This document shows, piece after piece, positions 42,666 to 53,256 of a DNA stretch of 64,000 nt (position 1 is the first letter of the stretch; every line of letters begins with the position of its first letter). The notes under the pieces were generated by a model, which ran no database searches, was not told the DNA's origin, and saw only the letters and a program-made list of their open reading frames with translations. A program made the position numbers and the translations under genes. The DNA comes from Proteus faecis (GTDB taxonomy: Bacteria > Pseudomonadota > Gammaproteobacteria > Enterobacterales > Enterobacteriaceae): NCBI RefSeq assembly GCF_003144395.1, contig NZ_PENZ01000027.1:186001-250000 (forward strand), given 5' to 3'.

Positions 42666-44012
42666 ATGTCTGCTAATCAATCAGCAAGCACAGGTAAACT
42701 GGATAGCTATTTTAAACTTACAGCACGTGGCACAACTGTTCGCAAAGAAATGATCGCAGGTTTGACGACATTTCTAGCTATGGTGTACTCCGTGATTGTT
42801 GTTCCTAGTATGTTAGGGCAAGCCGGTTTTCCACATACAGCGGTTTTTATTGCAACCTGTTTAGTCGCGGGATTGGGCTCTCTTCTAATGGGTTTGTGGG
42901 CAAATCTTCCTATGGCAATTGGTTGTGCTATTTCCTTAACAGCATTTACCGCTTTTAGCTTGGTCTTGGGACAAAATATCTCTGTACCCGTTGCGTTAGG
43001 TGCCGTATTTTTAATGGGATGTTTATTTACCGTTTTCTCATTAACAGGCATTCGTACTTGGATCTTAAAAAATATTCCAATAGGGATTGCGCATGGTGCG
43101 GGAATAGGGATCGGGCTTTTTCTGCTTTTAATTGCAGCAAACAGTGTTGGATTAGTGGTTAAAAACCCATTTGATGGTTTACCTGTCGCTATGGGGAAAT
43201 TTACGTCATTTTCTGTTCTGATGTCACTCGCTGGGTTAGCAGCTATTTTCGGATTAGAAAAACGTAAAGTACCCGGTGGCGTTCTATTAGTGATTGTGGC
43301 TATTTCGATTATTGGTCTTATTTTTGATCCTAATGTGAAATATCAAGGGATCTTTAAAATGCCTCAATTGGGTGAGGATGGACTTTCTTTATTGTTTGCG
43401 ATGGATATTAAAGGTGCCTTACAACCTTTAGTATTACCGAGTGTTCTTGCGTTAGTAATGACGGCTATTTTTGATGCCACTGGAACTATTCGTGCTGTTG
43501 CAGGTCAAGCAAATTTATTAGATAAACGTGGGCAAATTATTAATGGCGGAAAAGCGCTGACTTCTGACTCTGTGAGTAGCATTTTTGCGGGCGTTATTGG
43601 TGCAGCACCTGCTGCGGTTTATGTTGAATCAGCTGCAGGAACAGCTGCTGGTGGTAAAACAGGATTAACCGCCACAGTAGTTGGTATTTTATTTTTATTG
43701 ATCCTTTTCTTATCGCCTCTCTCTTATTTAGTTCCCGCTTACGCAACGGCGCCAGCATTAATGTATGTCGGTTTATTGATGCTAGGTAATGTTACTAAGT
43801 TAGATTTTAGTGATTTTGTTGATGCAATGTCAGGCATGGTGTGCGCTGTATTTATTGTTTTAACGTGTAATATTGTCACCGGTATTATGTTAGGTTTCGG
43901 CTGTTTGGTTATTGGTCGTATATTTGCAGGTGAATGGCGTAAACTCAATATTGGTACAGTCTTAATTACTATTGCTCTAGTGGCATTTTATGCGGGTGAG
44001 TGGGCAATTTAA
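42666..44012 (+). CDS. ghxP: Guanine/hypoxanthine permease, NCS2 (AzgA-like) family
   Basis: The 448-residue protein has about 13 transmembrane segments and is nearly colinear with E. coli GhxP (YjcD). Shared blocks are [55 protein letters not shown], and [20 protein letters not shown] with the family's substrate-site Glu. It is a proton symporter for guanine and hypoxanthine. The ATG at 42666 follows AGAGGAATGTA; the longer reading from 42606 runs through a PurR box and is rejected. Confidence 0.88.
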   Translation: MSANQSASTGKLDSYFKLTARGTTVRKEMIAGLTTFLAMVYSVIVVPSMLGQAGFPHTAVFIATCLVAGLGSLLMGLWANLPMAIGCAISLTAFTAFSLVLGQNISVPVALGAVFLMGCLFTVFSLTGIRTWILKNIPIGIAHGAGIGIGLFLLLIAANSVGLVVKNPFDGLPVAMGKFTSFSVLMSLAGLAAIFGLEKRKVPGGVLLVIVAISIIGLIFDPNVKYQGIFKMPQLGEDGLSLLFAMDIKGALQPLVLPSVLALVMTAIFDATGTIRAVAGQANLLDKRGQIINGGKALTSDSVSSIFAGVIGAAPAAVYVESAAGTAAGGKTGLTATVVGILFLLILFLSPLSYLVPAYATAPALMYVGLLMLGNVTKLDFSDFVDAMSGMVCAVFIVLTCNIVTGIMLGFGCLVIGRIFAGEWRKLNIGTVLITIALVAFYAGEWAI

Positions 44013-44035
44013 TTTAAATAATCGGTTTTAAAGAC

Positions 44036-44068
44036 AAAAGGCGGAATATATTTTTATTCCGCCTTTTT
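44036..44068 (+). terminator. Terminator after ghxP
   Basis: AAAAGGCGGAATA pairs with TATTCCGCCTTTT (13 bp), followed by a T-run. Confidence 0.92.
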
Positions 44069-44139
44069 GCTATTTATTTATCTACTTTTATTCGCTATTG
44101 TCGAAATTAAGCCTAGTGATTAAATTTTTGGTAGAATAT

Positions 44140-44643
44140 ATGCAAGAAATAAAAATACGCCATGGCGAACTTGACGACGCATTAGCAATTCAACAGCTAT
44201 ATACTCATCCCGATTTATATATTTGCACTTGCCAATTTCCTTATCCTTCAGTCACGATGTGGAAAAAAAGATTACTTGAATTTTCAGAGCAAAATATTCC
44301 TAATTTTGTTGCAACTATTGATGATCAAGTGGTGGGGCATTTAGCTCTGATAATAGATAATCACCCTCGTCGTCGCCATGTTGTAAGTTTTGGTATTGGT
44401 GTTGGCGCTGAATACTCAGGAAAAGGTGTTGGTAAATTACTTATCAAGACAGCAATTGATTATGCTTTCAATTGGTTAGCTGCCACACGATTAGAATTAG
44501 AAGTGTATTCAGACAACGAAAGAGGTTTGCATCTGTATAAGAAACTAGGTTTTGAAGTTGAAGGTGTACGCCGTAAAGCGGCTTTTAGAGACGGTAAATA
44601 TTGTGATGTTGTTATGATGTCGATGTTAAGAACAATTGAATAA
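44140..44643 (+). CDS. GNAT-family N-acetyltransferase (YhhY/AaaT-like)
   Basis: The 167-residue GNAT enzyme has the acetyl-CoA pyrophosphate loop VGAEYSGKGVGKLL (Q/RxxGxG/A type) and a C-terminal LHLYKKLGFEVEGVRRKAAFRDGKYCD block. It resembles E. coli YhhY (AaaT), an N-acetyltransferase for amino acids. The start at 44140 (MQEIKIRHGELDD) matches the YhhY N-terminus; the reading from 44098 adds 14 residues with no homology. It stands alone. Confidence 0.8.
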   Translation: MQEIKIRHGELDDALAIQQLYTHPDLYICTCQFPYPSVTMWKKRLLEFSEQNIPNFVATIDDQVVGHLALIIDNHPRRRHVVSFGIGVGAEYSGKGVGKLLIKTAIDYAFNWLAATRLELEVYSDNERGLHLYKKLGFEVEGVRRKAAFRDGKYCDVVMMSMLRTIE

Positions 44644-45042
44644 TCATTAGCATTACGGGTTAGCTCTCAAATTTAATCGTAATTGTTATTTATCTATGAT
44701 TTTTTATTTAATTACTTAACGTTTTACGTTTTTATACGGTCTATTACATTGCTTAGACTGAAAAAGAGAAATAAAAACGTATGCTTTCTAGAATTAATGC
44801 CGTTAATAAATAGAGAGCAATAAATTGTGTACAATGTGCGGTGTTAGATACGATTAATCTTAATTTTTAAATATTCTCACAGAGTCTATGTGGGTTCAGT
44901 TTAAAATAAGCATAGATACATAGATAAAGAAAGGTACGATGCGCGAATTTTACATAATACGTTTCTTTATCGTTCGGTAGGTTTCCCGTTTATCAGGGGA
45001 AAATGGCTGGTTTCAGGATAAAAATAGGCATGTAAGGGTAAC
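44644..45042 (+). promoter_or_regulatory. Spacer before the yjcE-like gene
   Basis: A 399-bp gap. A small stem TTTCCC/GGGGAAA at about 44983-45003 lies 40 bp before the start codon. I do not recognise a riboswitch or an additional gene. Confidence 0.3.
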
Positions 45043-46692
45043 ATGGAAATTTTCTTTACTATTTTGATTTTAATACTGGTGGTTTCAGTTTCGGGAGTTA
45101 TCACAAAATTAATTCCCTTTCGTGTTCCGTTACCATTAATACAGATTGTGATAGGGGCTTTATTGGCATGGCCTCAGTTTGGTTTACATGTCACTTTTGA
45201 TCCTGAATTATTCCTCGTTCTATTGATCCCACCTTTACTGTTTGTTGATGGTTGGAAAACACCGACACGAGAATTTATCCAAAATGGGCGTGAGATTTTT
45301 ATTCTAGTGCTTGTTTTAGTCATGGTGACCGTTGTGGGTATCGGTTATCTGATTTATTGGATGATGCCAAGTATTCCTCTTATCTCGGCATTTGCGTTGG
45401 CGGCAGTACTTTCGCCAACGGACGCGGTCGCACTCTCTTCTATTGTCGGTAAAGGGCGAATACCTAAGCGAATAATGGGTATCTTAGAAGGTGAAGCATT
45501 AATGAATGATGCTTCGGGTCTGGTGGCCTTGAAATTTGCGGTTGCTGTGGCTATGGGCACGATGGTGTTTACTGTTGGTGGTGCAACCCTTGAGTTTTTC
45601 AAAGTTGCCATAGGTGGATTACTGGCAGGTATCGGTGTCACCTTAATTTACAGTAAATCTTTACGATTGATGAGCCGTTGGAGCGGAGACGATCCAGCTA
45701 CACAAATCGTCTTTATGTTGTTGTTACCTTTTGCCTCTTACCTTATTGCCGAGCATATTGGTTTTTCTGGTATTTTAGCGGCTGTTGCCGCCGGTATGAC
45801 TATCAGTAAATCTGGCGTTATCAGGAATGCGCCTCTTGCGATGCGTTTACGTGCTGATAGCGTGTGGTCAATGCTTGAATTTGTCTTTAACGGCCTTGTC
45901 TTTATCATGCTAGGCTTACAGCTTCCTATTATTTGGACGAGCTCTGTTATTCAAGCAGATCTTGACCCAGAAGTTGAAGTCTGGATGTTGTTTGCGGCAG
46001 TTTTCGTTATCTACTTTGCACTGCTACTTCTGCGATTTACGTGGTTATGGCTAATGAAGAAAACTAGCCGGATCTTTATGAAAAAGCATCCACTTGATTT
46101 CGCTAATTATACAACGCGTGAGTTGTGGTTATCGTCATTTGCAGGTGTTCGTGGTGCTATTACGCTTGCAGGTGCGCTTTCTATTCCACTCTTTTTAACT
46201 GATGGCAGCACTTTCCCAGGACGTTATCAAATTATCTTTATTGCTGCTGGTGTTATTTTACTGTCGATTTTAGTCGGTATCATTTCACTTCCTTTCCTAT
46301 TAAAAGGCGTGAAGACAACTGATAAAGAAGCAGATAAAAATGAAGTTCGCTATGCACGGAAAGTGATGGCAGAAGTGGCAATTGTCAGTCTGAATAAAAT
46401 GGAAGAGCGCTTAGCTGCAAGTACTGAAGAGCAGTTGGATGCGGAAGAAATTAATGAGGTTGCTTCTCGTGTTACGGGATATTTAAGACGTCGTACTGCG
46501 GATCAAGATGAGATGCTCCATAACGCGTTAGAGGAAGATCTCGAAAGACGTTTTCGTTTAACGGCATTACGTGCTGAGCGTGGTGAACTATACCATTTAA
46601 GAGCGACGAGAAAAATCAGTAATGAAACGCTCCAATTATTGCTACATGAGTTGGATTTAATGGAAGCATTGTTAGTAGAGAAAGATAGTTAA
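45043..46692 (+). CDS. yjcE: CPA1-type Na+/H+ antiporter YjcE
   Basis: The 549-residue protein has the same length as E. coli YjcE and is colinear with it. About 12 transmembrane helices include FIPPLL-like LLIPPLLFVDGWKTPTREF, the ion-site segment LAAVLSPTDAVAL, and EALMNDASGLVALKFA. A cytoplasmic C-terminal tail (about 430-549, rich in Glu/Arg, helical) follows. It exchanges Na+ or K+ for protons at the inner membrane. The next gene starts 2 bp after its stop. Confidence 0.92.
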   Translation: MEIFFTILILILVVSVSGVITKLIPFRVPLPLIQIVIGALLAWPQFGLHVTFDPELFLVLLIPPLLFVDGWKTPTREFIQNGREIFILVLVLVMVTVVGIGYLIYWMMPSIPLISAFALAAVLSPTDAVALSSIVGKGRIPKRIMGILEGEALMNDASGLVALKFAVAVAMGTMVFTVGGATLEFFKVAIGGLLAGIGVTLIYSKSLRLMSRWSGDDPATQIVFMLLLPFASYLIAEHIGFSGILAAVAAGMTISKSGVIRNAPLAMRLRADSVWSMLEFVFNGLVFIMLGLQLPIIWTSSVIQADLDPEVEVWMLFAAVFVIYFALLLLRFTWLWLMKKTSRIFMKKHPLDFANYTTRELWLSSFAGVRGAITLAGALSIPLFLTDGSTFPGRYQIIFIAAGVILLSILVGIISLPFLLKGVKTTDKEADKNEVRYARKVMAEVAIVSLNKMEERLAASTEEQLDAEEINEVASRVTGYLRRRTADQDEMLHNALEEDLERRFRLTALRAERGELYHLRATRKISNETLQLLLHELDLMEALLVEKDS

Positions 46693-46694
46693 TT

Positions 46695-47567
46695 ATGTGG
46701 TTGCTTGTTATTACAACACTACTATGGGCAGCCTCTTTTAGCCTGATCGGCGAGTATCTCGCGGGTCAGGTTGATAGCTGGCTCTCTGTCCTGATACGCG
46801 TTTCTTTGGCGGCTTTGGTCTTTTTACCTTTCTTACGTTGGAAGGGGATCCGCTTTAAGGTGATTTTGCTTTATATGCTTGTGGGAGCCTGCCAACTCGG
46901 CATTATGTATCTCTTCGTCTTCCACGCTTATAACTATTTGACTGTTGCAGAATTTTTACTTTTTACTGTATTAACACCGCTTTATGTCACGTTAATTTAT
47001 GATTTATTAGAGCGTCAGAAATTACGTTGGGGTTATGCATTTAGCTCATTATTAGCGGTATTAGGTGCGGCAATCATTCGTTATGATCATTTAAGTGATG
47101 ATTTTTGGTATGGATTGTTATTAGTTCAATTAGCGAATATTTTCTTTGCTATTGGTCAAGTGGGTTATAAACGATTAATGGAAGTGCATCCTATTCCACA
47201 ACATCATGCATTTTCTTGGTTTTATCTTGGTGCTGTTGTGGTTTCATTAGTTGGAGCATTGTGTTTTGCCGATTGGCAGAAAATGCCAACAACATCACTA
47301 CAATGGGGTGTTTTACTCTGGTTAGGAGTGGGGGCTTCTGGAATAGGGTATTTCATGTGGAACTATGGTGCCACACAAGTTGATGCTGGAACCTTAGCTA
47401 TTATGAATAACATGATGGTTCCAGCAGGATTATTAGTGAATTTTTCTATTTGGCAGCAACATCCAAATTGGCCAAGTTTTATCATAGGCGCGAGCCTGAT
47501 CGTTGCATCACTTTGGATCCATCGACGCTGGATACGCCGACCTGCTTTACAAAAGGAAGATTGTTAA
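46695..47567 (+). CDS. yigM: EamA/DMT-type transporter, probable YigM biotin carrier
   Basis: The 290-residue protein has 10 predicted transmembrane helices and two EamA-type repeats (first with [18 protein letters not shown]). In E. coli the gene beside metR is yigM, a biotin transporter, and the same neighbour supports that name. Its last 86 bp overlap the 3' end of the convergent metR gene. It follows yjcE by 2 bp and may be co-transcribed with it. The symbol rests partly on position. Confidence 0.75.
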   Translation: MWLLVITTLLWAASFSLIGEYLAGQVDSWLSVLIRVSLAALVFLPFLRWKGIRFKVILLYMLVGACQLGIMYLFVFHAYNYLTVAEFLLFTVLTPLYVTLIYDLLERQKLRWGYAFSSLLAVLGAAIIRYDHLSDDFWYGLLLVQLANIFFAIGQVGYKRLMEVHPIPQHHAFSWFYLGAVVVSLVGALCFADWQKMPTTSLQWGVLLWLGVGASGIGYFMWNYGATQVDAGTLAIMNNMMVPAGLLVNFSIWQQHPNWPSFIIGASLIVASLWIHRRWIRRPALQKEDC

Positions 47568-48435
47568 CCGCATGTTGGCCTGATAAGCGAATAAACTCTC
47601 TGATTGCCGGTTGATGTTGCTCTCCAAGACGGTTAGCAGCATATAATCGGCTCCATAATCCCTCGCCTAATGTTTTTGTAACTACTAATCCTTGTTTTTC
47701 AAAATTCTCAACAGCCCAATGAGGTAATGCAGCAATTCCCATACCGGCTGCAACCATTTGAATTAACAACAGCGTATTATCAACATGTTTAAAATTTGGA
47801 GTGATCCCCGCCGGTTGTAAAAAATGGCGCCATACATCAAAGCGCTCTCTTTGTACGGGATAAATAAATAAGGTTTCTGCAATTAAATCTTGTGGCTGAA
47901 TATGTAAGCGATTAGCAAGAGGATGATCTGGAGATAAAACCAATTTTACTTCATAGTCAAACAGCGGTGTGTAGTGCAAACGAGGATCATCTGAAATATC
48001 TGATGTCAGCACAACATCTAATTCACGCTGTAATAATGCTGGTTGTGGATCAAACGTTACCCCGGAATGAAAATCGACAGTCACTTCAGGCCATGTTTGG
48101 CGATATTGCTGTAATGCAGGCGTTAACCATTGAATACAACTGTGGCATTCAATAGCAATGTTCAAATTCACACTCCCCGGTTCATTACATGTATCGAGCG
48201 CTCTACGAACGATAGGCAATACTTCTTCTGCTAATTTAACCAACACATCTCCTTGTGGGGTGAAACGCAGTGGTTGGCTTTTACGCACAAAAATTCGATA
48301 ACCAAGACGATGCTCTAATTCACTGAATTGATGCGAAAGGGCCGATTGTGTTTGATGCAACTGATTTGCTGCATTGGCAAGAGAGCCGGTGTGCTTTAGT
48401 GCCAATATCGTTTTTAAGTGTTTTATTTCTATCAT
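47482..48435 (-). CDS. metR: LysR-type activator MetR
   Basis: The 317-residue product has the same length as E. coli MetR. The N-terminal helix-turn-helix is [30 protein letters not shown]. The effector domain includes [28 protein letters not shown] and [15 protein letters not shown]. With homocysteine as coeffector it activates metE. It is divergent from metE across a 107-bp region with MetR and MetJ sites. Its 3' end overlaps the end of yigM. Confidence 0.95.
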   Translation of the reverse strand: MIEIKHLKTILALKHTGSLANAANQLHQTQSALSHQFSELEHRLGYRIFVRKSQPLRFTPQGDVLVKLAEEVLPIVRRALDTCNEPGSVNLNIAIECHSCIQWLTPALQQYRQTWPEVTVDFHSGVTFDPQPALLQRELDVVLTSDISDDPRLHYTPLFDYEVKLVLSPDHPLANRLHIQPQDLIAETLFIYPVQRERFDVWRHFLQPAGITPNFKHVDNTLLLIQMVAAGMGIAALPHWAVENFEKQGLVVTKTLGEGLWSRLYAANRLGEQHQPAIREFIRLSGQHAVNNLPFVKQVGVSSVDGSKVMQRSGSRL

Positions 48436-48523
48436 GAGAAACCTTCAGGTTGTTAATGAAAAATTTGCGCTTGTGATTTATACACTACCTGTAGATTATG
48501 GATGTGTAAACATCTAGACGGCT
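48435..48523. promoter_or_regulatory. MetR site and tandem Met boxes between metR and metE
   Basis: TGAGAAACCTTCA (48435-48447) fits the MetR box TGAA-N5-TTCA with one mismatch and overlaps the metR start. Three consecutive 8-bp units resemble the MetJ box AGACGTCT: GGATGTGT (48500), AAACATCT (48508) and AGACGGCT (48516-48523). They end 19 bp before the metE ATG. Confidence 0.6.
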
Positions 48524-48542
48524 AAAAATAGGATTTTTTATT

Positions 48543-50816
48543 ATGACCATTCGTAATCACACATTAGGTTTCCCTCGTATTGGCTTAAACAGAGAGCTAA
48601 AAAAGGCGCAAGAAAATTATTGGGCAGGTAAGATTTCACAGGAAGAATTGGTGGCTGTGGGTAAAGCGCTTCGTGCTCGTCATTGGCAACAACAAGCCGA
48701 TGCGGGTGTTGAATTACTCCCTGTTGGTGATTTTGCTTGGTATGACCAAGTTTTAGGAACTAGCTTACTGTTAGGTAACGTACCTCCCCGTCATCGTAAT
48801 GAAGATGGCACACTCGATCTTGATACTTTATTTAGAGTGGCTCGAGGTAGAGCACCGACAGGTAAACCTGTTGCGGCATCTGAAATGACGAAATGGTTTA
48901 ATACTAACTATCACTATATCGTACCGGAATTCCAACAAGGTCAATCATTTACCTTTGCATGGAAAGAGTTATTAGATGAAGTGGATGAAGCATTAGCTCT
49001 TGGTCATAAAATAAAACCAGTGTTACTGGGGCCTGTGACTTATCTTTGGTTAGGCAAAGTGAAAGGGCCTGAATTTGATAAATTAACGCTTTTAAAAGAA
49101 ATTCTCCCTATCTATCAACAAGTTCTTAATGCCTTAAAAGAGAAAGGTATTGAGTGGGTACAAATTGATGAGCCGGCTTTGGTACTGGATTTACCTGTTG
49201 AATGGCAAAATGCGTATCAAACAGCTTATCAGGCATTAACGGGACAAGTTAAATTACTGCTGACGACCTATTTTGATGGTATTTCTCACCATCTTGATAT
49301 TATTAAAAACTTACCTGTTAATGGGCTTCATGTTGATATTTCAGCAGGGCGAGATGATTTGCAACACTTACATCAAGCATTACCTAATGATTGGGTGTTG
49401 TCATTGGGTGCCATTAATGGTCGAAATGTTTGGAAAGCAGATTTAAGTGAACGTTATCAGCAAGTGATTGCGCTAAAAGATAAACGTTCCTTGTGGATCG
49501 GAACATCCTGTTCATTACTACATAGTCCAATTGATTTGAATGCAGAGACGAAACTTGATGATGAAGTAAAAAGCTGGTTCGCTTTTGCTGTTCAGAAATG
49601 TGAAGAAGTCGCTCTGTTAGCTAAGGCATTGAATGCACCAGAAGGTGAGTATGATGAACAACTAGCACAGTACAGTGCACCAATTCGTCAACGTCAGCAC
49701 TCGACTCGTGTACATAATGCAAAAGTTGCAGCTCGTTTACAGGCAATTGAAGCGCAAGATAGTGAAAGACATTCACCTTATACCCAACGTGCAGAAGTAC
49801 AACGTGCACGGTTTAATTTGCCATTATGGCCAACCACTACGATTGGCTCATTCCCACAAACAACTGAAATTCGTACTGTCCGTTTAGATTTTAAGAAAGG
49901 GCGTATCGATACGGCTGCTTATCGTACAAATATTAGTGAACATATTAAGCAGGCAATATCTGAACAAGAAAACCTTGGCCTTGATGTATTAGTTCATGGT
50001 GAAGCAGAACGTAATGACATGGTGGAGTATTTCGGTGAGCATTTTGATGGTTATGTATTTACACAAAATGGCTGGGTACAAAGCTATGGTTCACGTTGTG
50101 TAAAACCACCTGTGATTATTGGTGACATTAGTCGCCCAGCCCCCATTACCGTGGATTGGGCAACTTACGCGCAGTCGTTAACGGAAAAGCCAGTCAAAGG
50201 CATGTTAACAGGCCCCGTGACAATTCTATGTTGGTCTTTCCCTCGTGAAGATGTGACGCGTGAAACGATTGCAAAACAGATCGCGTTAGCACTACGTGAT
50301 GAAGTGGATGATTTGCAAAAAGCAGGTATTGGTATTATTCAAATTGATGAGCCAGCATTACGTGAAGGATTACCATTACGTCGTAATGAGTGGCAGGCTT
50401 ATCTTGATTGGGCAGTGGATGCTTTTAAATTAAGTGCCGCGATTGCTGATGATGAAACACAAATCCACACACATATGTGTTATTGCGAATTTAATGACAT
50501 CATGGGATCTATTGCGGCCTTGGATGCAGATGTTATTACTATTGAGACATCACGTTCAGATATGGAGCTGTTAGAAGCTTTCGAGCATTTTGATTATCCA
50601 AATGAAATTGGGCCAGGAGTTTACGATATTCACTCACCTAATGTGCCTAATGTGGAATGGATTGTTGGATTATTAAGAAAAGCGCAATCACGTATTCCTG
50701 CAGAGCGTTTATGGGTAAATCCAGACTGTGGATTAAAAACACGAGGCTGGACTGAAACACGCGCAGCATTAGCAAATATGGTTGAAGCTGCTAAATATTT
50801 ACGTCAAAACGCATAA
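48543..50816 (+). CDS. metE: Cobalamin-independent methionine synthase
   Basis: The 757-residue product is a two-barrel enzyme. The N-terminal barrel begins [18 protein letters not shown]. The C-terminal catalytic barrel has [37 protein letters not shown], the zinc ligands His and Cys in [10 protein letters not shown], and a late Cys in [11 protein letters not shown]. It transfers a methyl group from 5-methyl-tetrahydropteroyl-triglutamate to homocysteine. Control by MetR and MetJ is suggested by the divergent promoter region. Confidence 0.97.
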   Translation: MTIRNHTLGFPRIGLNRELKKAQENYWAGKISQEELVAVGKALRARHWQQQADAGVELLPVGDFAWYDQVLGTSLLLGNVPPRHRNEDGTLDLDTLFRVARGRAPTGKPVAASEMTKWFNTNYHYIVPEFQQGQSFTFAWKELLDEVDEALALGHKIKPVLLGPVTYLWLGKVKGPEFDKLTLLKEILPIYQQVLNALKEKGIEWVQIDEPALVLDLPVEWQNAYQTAYQALTGQVKLLLTTYFDGISHHLDIIKNLPVNGLHVDISAGRDDLQHLHQALPNDWVLSLGAINGRNVWKADLSERYQQVIALKDKRSLWIGTSCSLLHSPIDLNAETKLDDEVKSWFAFAVQKCEEVALLAKALNAPEGEYDEQLAQYSAPIRQRQHSTRVHNAKVAARLQAIEAQDSERHSPYTQRAEVQRARFNLPLWPTTTIGSFPQTTEIRTVRLDFKKGRIDTAAYRTNISEHIKQAISEQENLGLDVLVHGEAERNDMVEYFGEHFDGYVFTQNGWVQSYGSRCVKPPVIIGDISRPAPITVDWATYAQSLTEKPVKGMLTGPVTILCWSFPREDVTRETIAKQIALALRDEVDDLQKAGIGIIQIDEPALREGLPLRRNEWQAYLDWAVDAFKLSAAIADDETQIHTHMCYCEFNDIMGSIAALDADVITIETSRSDMELLEAFEHFDYPNEIGPGVYDIHSPNVPNVEWIVGLLRKAQSRIPAERLWVNPDCGLKTRGWTETRAALANMVEAAKYLRQNA

Positions 50817-50977
50817 TCATTAATTACTGATTAGCCTGTTAATTAGCCTGTTATCTATATTGTCTTATTTTGCTAAATGACTAATTAAGATAACAGGTTA
50901 ATTCTATATAAAACGAAAAGGATAGGTATAAATTAAAACTTAGAGAAAATCTTATTATTGATATTTTTGAGAGTTGC

Positions 50978-50983
50978 TATACT
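50978..50983 (+). promoter_or_regulatory. Extended -10 promoter for the next membrane-protein gene
   Basis: TTGCTATACT contains TG one base before TATACT, an extended -10. Transcription from about 50990 would exclude the TTG start at 50974 and leaves a very short leader before ATG 51004. Confidence 0.5.
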
Positions 50984-51003
50984 GCGAAAACTCTCTATTT
51001 TTT

Positions 51004-51831
51004 ATGGATATAATTATTGTGCAAACGAGCATTCAACTTTCGGATAAAGTATTAGATGCTTTTCCAACTCGACCTTTGAAATTAGTTCCACTAAGAGGAG
51101 ATGGTGGACTATTTCGCTCCTTGTTTTTAGTGATCACCATGTTGGTACTGACGATATTTAGTGCTTACCAAATTCCGAATATTCTTTATGACTATAAAAT
51201 TAGTGAGAATGCAGTTCCTGTTGATGCCACAGTTAAAGGTTCTTGTCGTTCTCAACTCTTTGTTCTTACTAACTGTAGTGTTGATTTAAATTATAAAGGC
51301 AATGAAGTTTCGCGTAATTTTACTTTTTTAGATTTAGGTCCTAAAGATGTGTTAGTTGAACCTGTCGCTGATGCAAATGATCTAAGTAAAATGACTGTTG
51401 ATGTGGCGATAGATAATATTTGGCTTCGTTTAATTAGCACGATTATTTTTGTCGGATTATTTGGTTTTTGTGTGATATTTTTTATTTATCGTCAAATACT
51501 GACAAGTAAAGTGAGAAAAGCATTATTATCAGTGGGAACGCAACCTTTAAAATTAATCGCTGTTCCTGCAAAAATGGTTGTGAGTAATAAGCAATTTATT
51601 GCCACTTATCATCTTAATTTAGATGGTAAAGATATTCGTATTGCTTATTCAGGGAATAAGAAAACACCTCCTATTGTGATTGAGCAAAATGGAAATACCT
51701 ACGTATTAGCCGTTTATTCACCACAACAGAATATTCCTTATGCTCTGGATGTACCTTTAGAGCGTATTCAGGCAACACCTGAAGAGAAGCAACGTTTTCA
51801 TGAAGCGTTGATTGAAGAAGGTTTGCTGTAA
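51004..51831 (+). CDS. Two-helix membrane protein of unknown function
   Basis: The 275-residue protein has transmembrane helices near residues 40-58 (SLFLVITMLVLTIFSAY) and 138-160 (LISTIIFVGLFGFCVIFFIY). Between them is a domain of about 80 residues with two cysteines (GSCRSQLFVLTNC), probably periplasmic and disulfide-bonded. A C-terminal cytoplasmic domain follows. No family recognised. The start is uncertain: ATG 51004 or GTG 51019, neither with a strong Shine-Dalgarno. Confidence 0.65.
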   Translation: MDIIIVQTSIQLSDKVLDAFPTRPLKLVPLRGDGGLFRSLFLVITMLVLTIFSAYQIPNILYDYKISENAVPVDATVKGSCRSQLFVLTNCSVDLNYKGNEVSRNFTFLDLGPKDVLVEPVADANDLSKMTVDVAIDNIWLRLISTIIFVGLFGFCVIFFIYRQILTSKVRKALLSVGTQPLKLIAVPAKMVVSNKQFIATYHLNLDGKDIRIAYSGNKKTPPIVIEQNGNTYVLAVYSPQQNIPYALDVPLERIQATPEEKQRFHEALIEEGLL

Positions 51832-51910
51832 TTCGTTTCAATTATTAAGATAGTGATGCGTTTTCTCTTATTGGGATGTAAGGGAAAACGCATTAAGACG
51901 ATCTGCTTAT

Positions 51911-52303
51911 TTAGCCACCGAAAATTTTTGCTTTTAAAATATCCATCCCCGCACTGACTAAATCTAAGTCTTTAGGTACAACGCCATCTGGTGTGACTTT
52001 ATCAATTAATTTAGGTAGATATTGTGCCGCCATTTCAGACGCTTCTGTCGCATTTAAATTAATTTTTGACGCAAGTTCGTTAATAACAGGTAATGAAAAA
52101 ACGGCTACGATTTGTTCAGCACTGATAGGTAAATTTGTATTTGTGCTTATCCAAGATTGAATAAGCTCACTTAAACCCGCTGCATCAAATTGCTTTATTA
52201 AGCCTTCAATACCACCTTGAGATCCAATCCACTCAAGGACAGTTTTATATTGATTGATTTTTTCGCCACCTAATAGGTTCGCAATTTGGTTAAATAAGCT
52301 CAT
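51911..52303 (-). CDS. yidB: YidB-family (DUF937) protein
   Basis: The 130-residue protein matches E. coli YidB in layout: MSLFNQIANLLGG start, VLEWIGSQGGIEGLI, AGLSELIQSWI, LPISAEQIVAVF, and the end DLVSAGMDILKAKIFGG. The function is unknown. The ATG at 52303 is preceded by GGAG; the GTG at 52309 would overlap it. Its 5' end faces the ERIC array, which starts about 100 bp upstream. Confidence 0.82.
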   Translation of the reverse strand: MSLFNQIANLLGGEKINQYKTVLEWIGSQGGIEGLIKQFDAAGLSELIQSWISTNTNLPISAEQIVAVFSLPVINELASKINLNATEASEMAAQYLPKLIDKVTPDGVVPKDLDLVSAGMDILKAKIFGG

Positions 52304-52410
52304 ATTCACTCCAGTGACGATGTGTTTGTCACATTAGATGTTTTTTAAGGGCGGGTAGTGTACGCGTTATACTCGTTATACTTCAAGTTACTCGTCATAC
52401 TTCAAGCTGT

Positions 52411-52965
52411 CGCGTTGTTGACTTCGTTCATTCGCACTAGTCACATACTACTGTATGCTCCTAGCGACTCATTCACTTGTCGCCTAGCGACATCTTGAAT
52501 TATTTAGAGTATCTACTCGTCGACGTTTAATTAATCGCGTTGTTGACTTCGTTCATTCGCACTAGTCACATACTACTGTATGCTCCTAGCGACTCATTCA
52601 CTTGTCGCCTAGCGACATCTTGAATTATTTAGAGTATCTACTCGTCGACTTTTAATTAATCGCGTTGTTGACTTCGTTCATTCGCACTAGTCACATACGA
52701 CTGTATGCTCCTAGCGACTCATTCACTTGTCGCCTAGCGACATCTTGAATTATTTAGAGTACCTACTCGTCGACTTTTAATTAATCGCGTTTTTGACTTC
52801 GTTCATTAGCACTAGCCACATACGACTGTATGCTCCTAGCGACTCATTCACTTGTCGCCTAGCGACATCTTGAATTATTTAGAGTACCTACTCGTCGACT
52901 TTTAATTAATCGCCGTTGTTGACGGCGTTCATACGCACTAGTCACATACTGAATTATTTAGAGTA
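52411..52965. repeat. Tandem ERIC-type array, period 125 bp
   Basis: Units begin at 52411, 52536, 52661, 52786 and 52911 (each CGCGTTGTTGACTTCG or a close variant). There are four full 125-bp copies and a truncated fifth. Each contains CACTAGTCACATAC, GTATGCTCCTAGCGACTC, CTTGTCGCCTAGCGACATC and GAATTATTTAGAGTA, the landmarks of ERIC elements. The leading flank 52368-52410 carries TATACTCG-TATACTTCAAG, a normal ERIC end. Units differ by only a few bases, so amplification is recent. Confidence 0.88.
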
Positions 52966-53112
52966 TATATTTGGTATTTGGGTATTTATATTCGATAAGA
53001 TGTTTATTGCATCTATACTGATTAATTAGGATGGATGCATGACTATCTTGAATGATTGAAGTGAGCAAATATTGGTAGTGTATTTGCTGAGAATGTATTT
53101 CGAACGTCACAT

Positions 53113-53185
53113 TTCGTGATAATAATCACAATTTTATGAAATTATTACTTTGTTTGGAACCTTGTAGGTGATATTGGTCACTAAA
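53113..53185 (+). promoter_or_regulatory. Two CRP-like sites 52 bp apart before udp (CytR-type promoter)
   Basis: CGTGATAATAATCACA (53115-53130) and GGTGATATTGGTCACT (53167-53182) both fit TGTGA-N6-TCACA. Their centres are 52 bp apart, the spacing of tandem CRP sites at -41.5 and -93.5 in CytR-repressed promoters such as deoP2. GATAAAG near 53201 could be the -10. Confidence 0.65.
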
Positions 53186-53256
53186 AAGGTCTGTAAAGCT
53201 GATAAAGTAAGTCTTAATTTAATGATCATTGGTTTTGTCCCATTGAGGAGTCCGAT

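Noticed and set aside
44644-45042. Riboswitch upstream of the yjcE-like antiporter
   Set aside because: Only one small stem is present; no conserved core of a known riboswitch class could be matched.
50847-50897. CCTGTTATCT/AGATAACAGG as a metE terminator
   Set aside because: The loop is 31 nt and no T-run follows, so it is not a convincing terminator.
52411-52965. Regular repeats that might be a CRISPR array
   Set aside because: The whole 125-bp unit repeats with no unique spacers and no cas genes; it is a tandem ERIC-type array.
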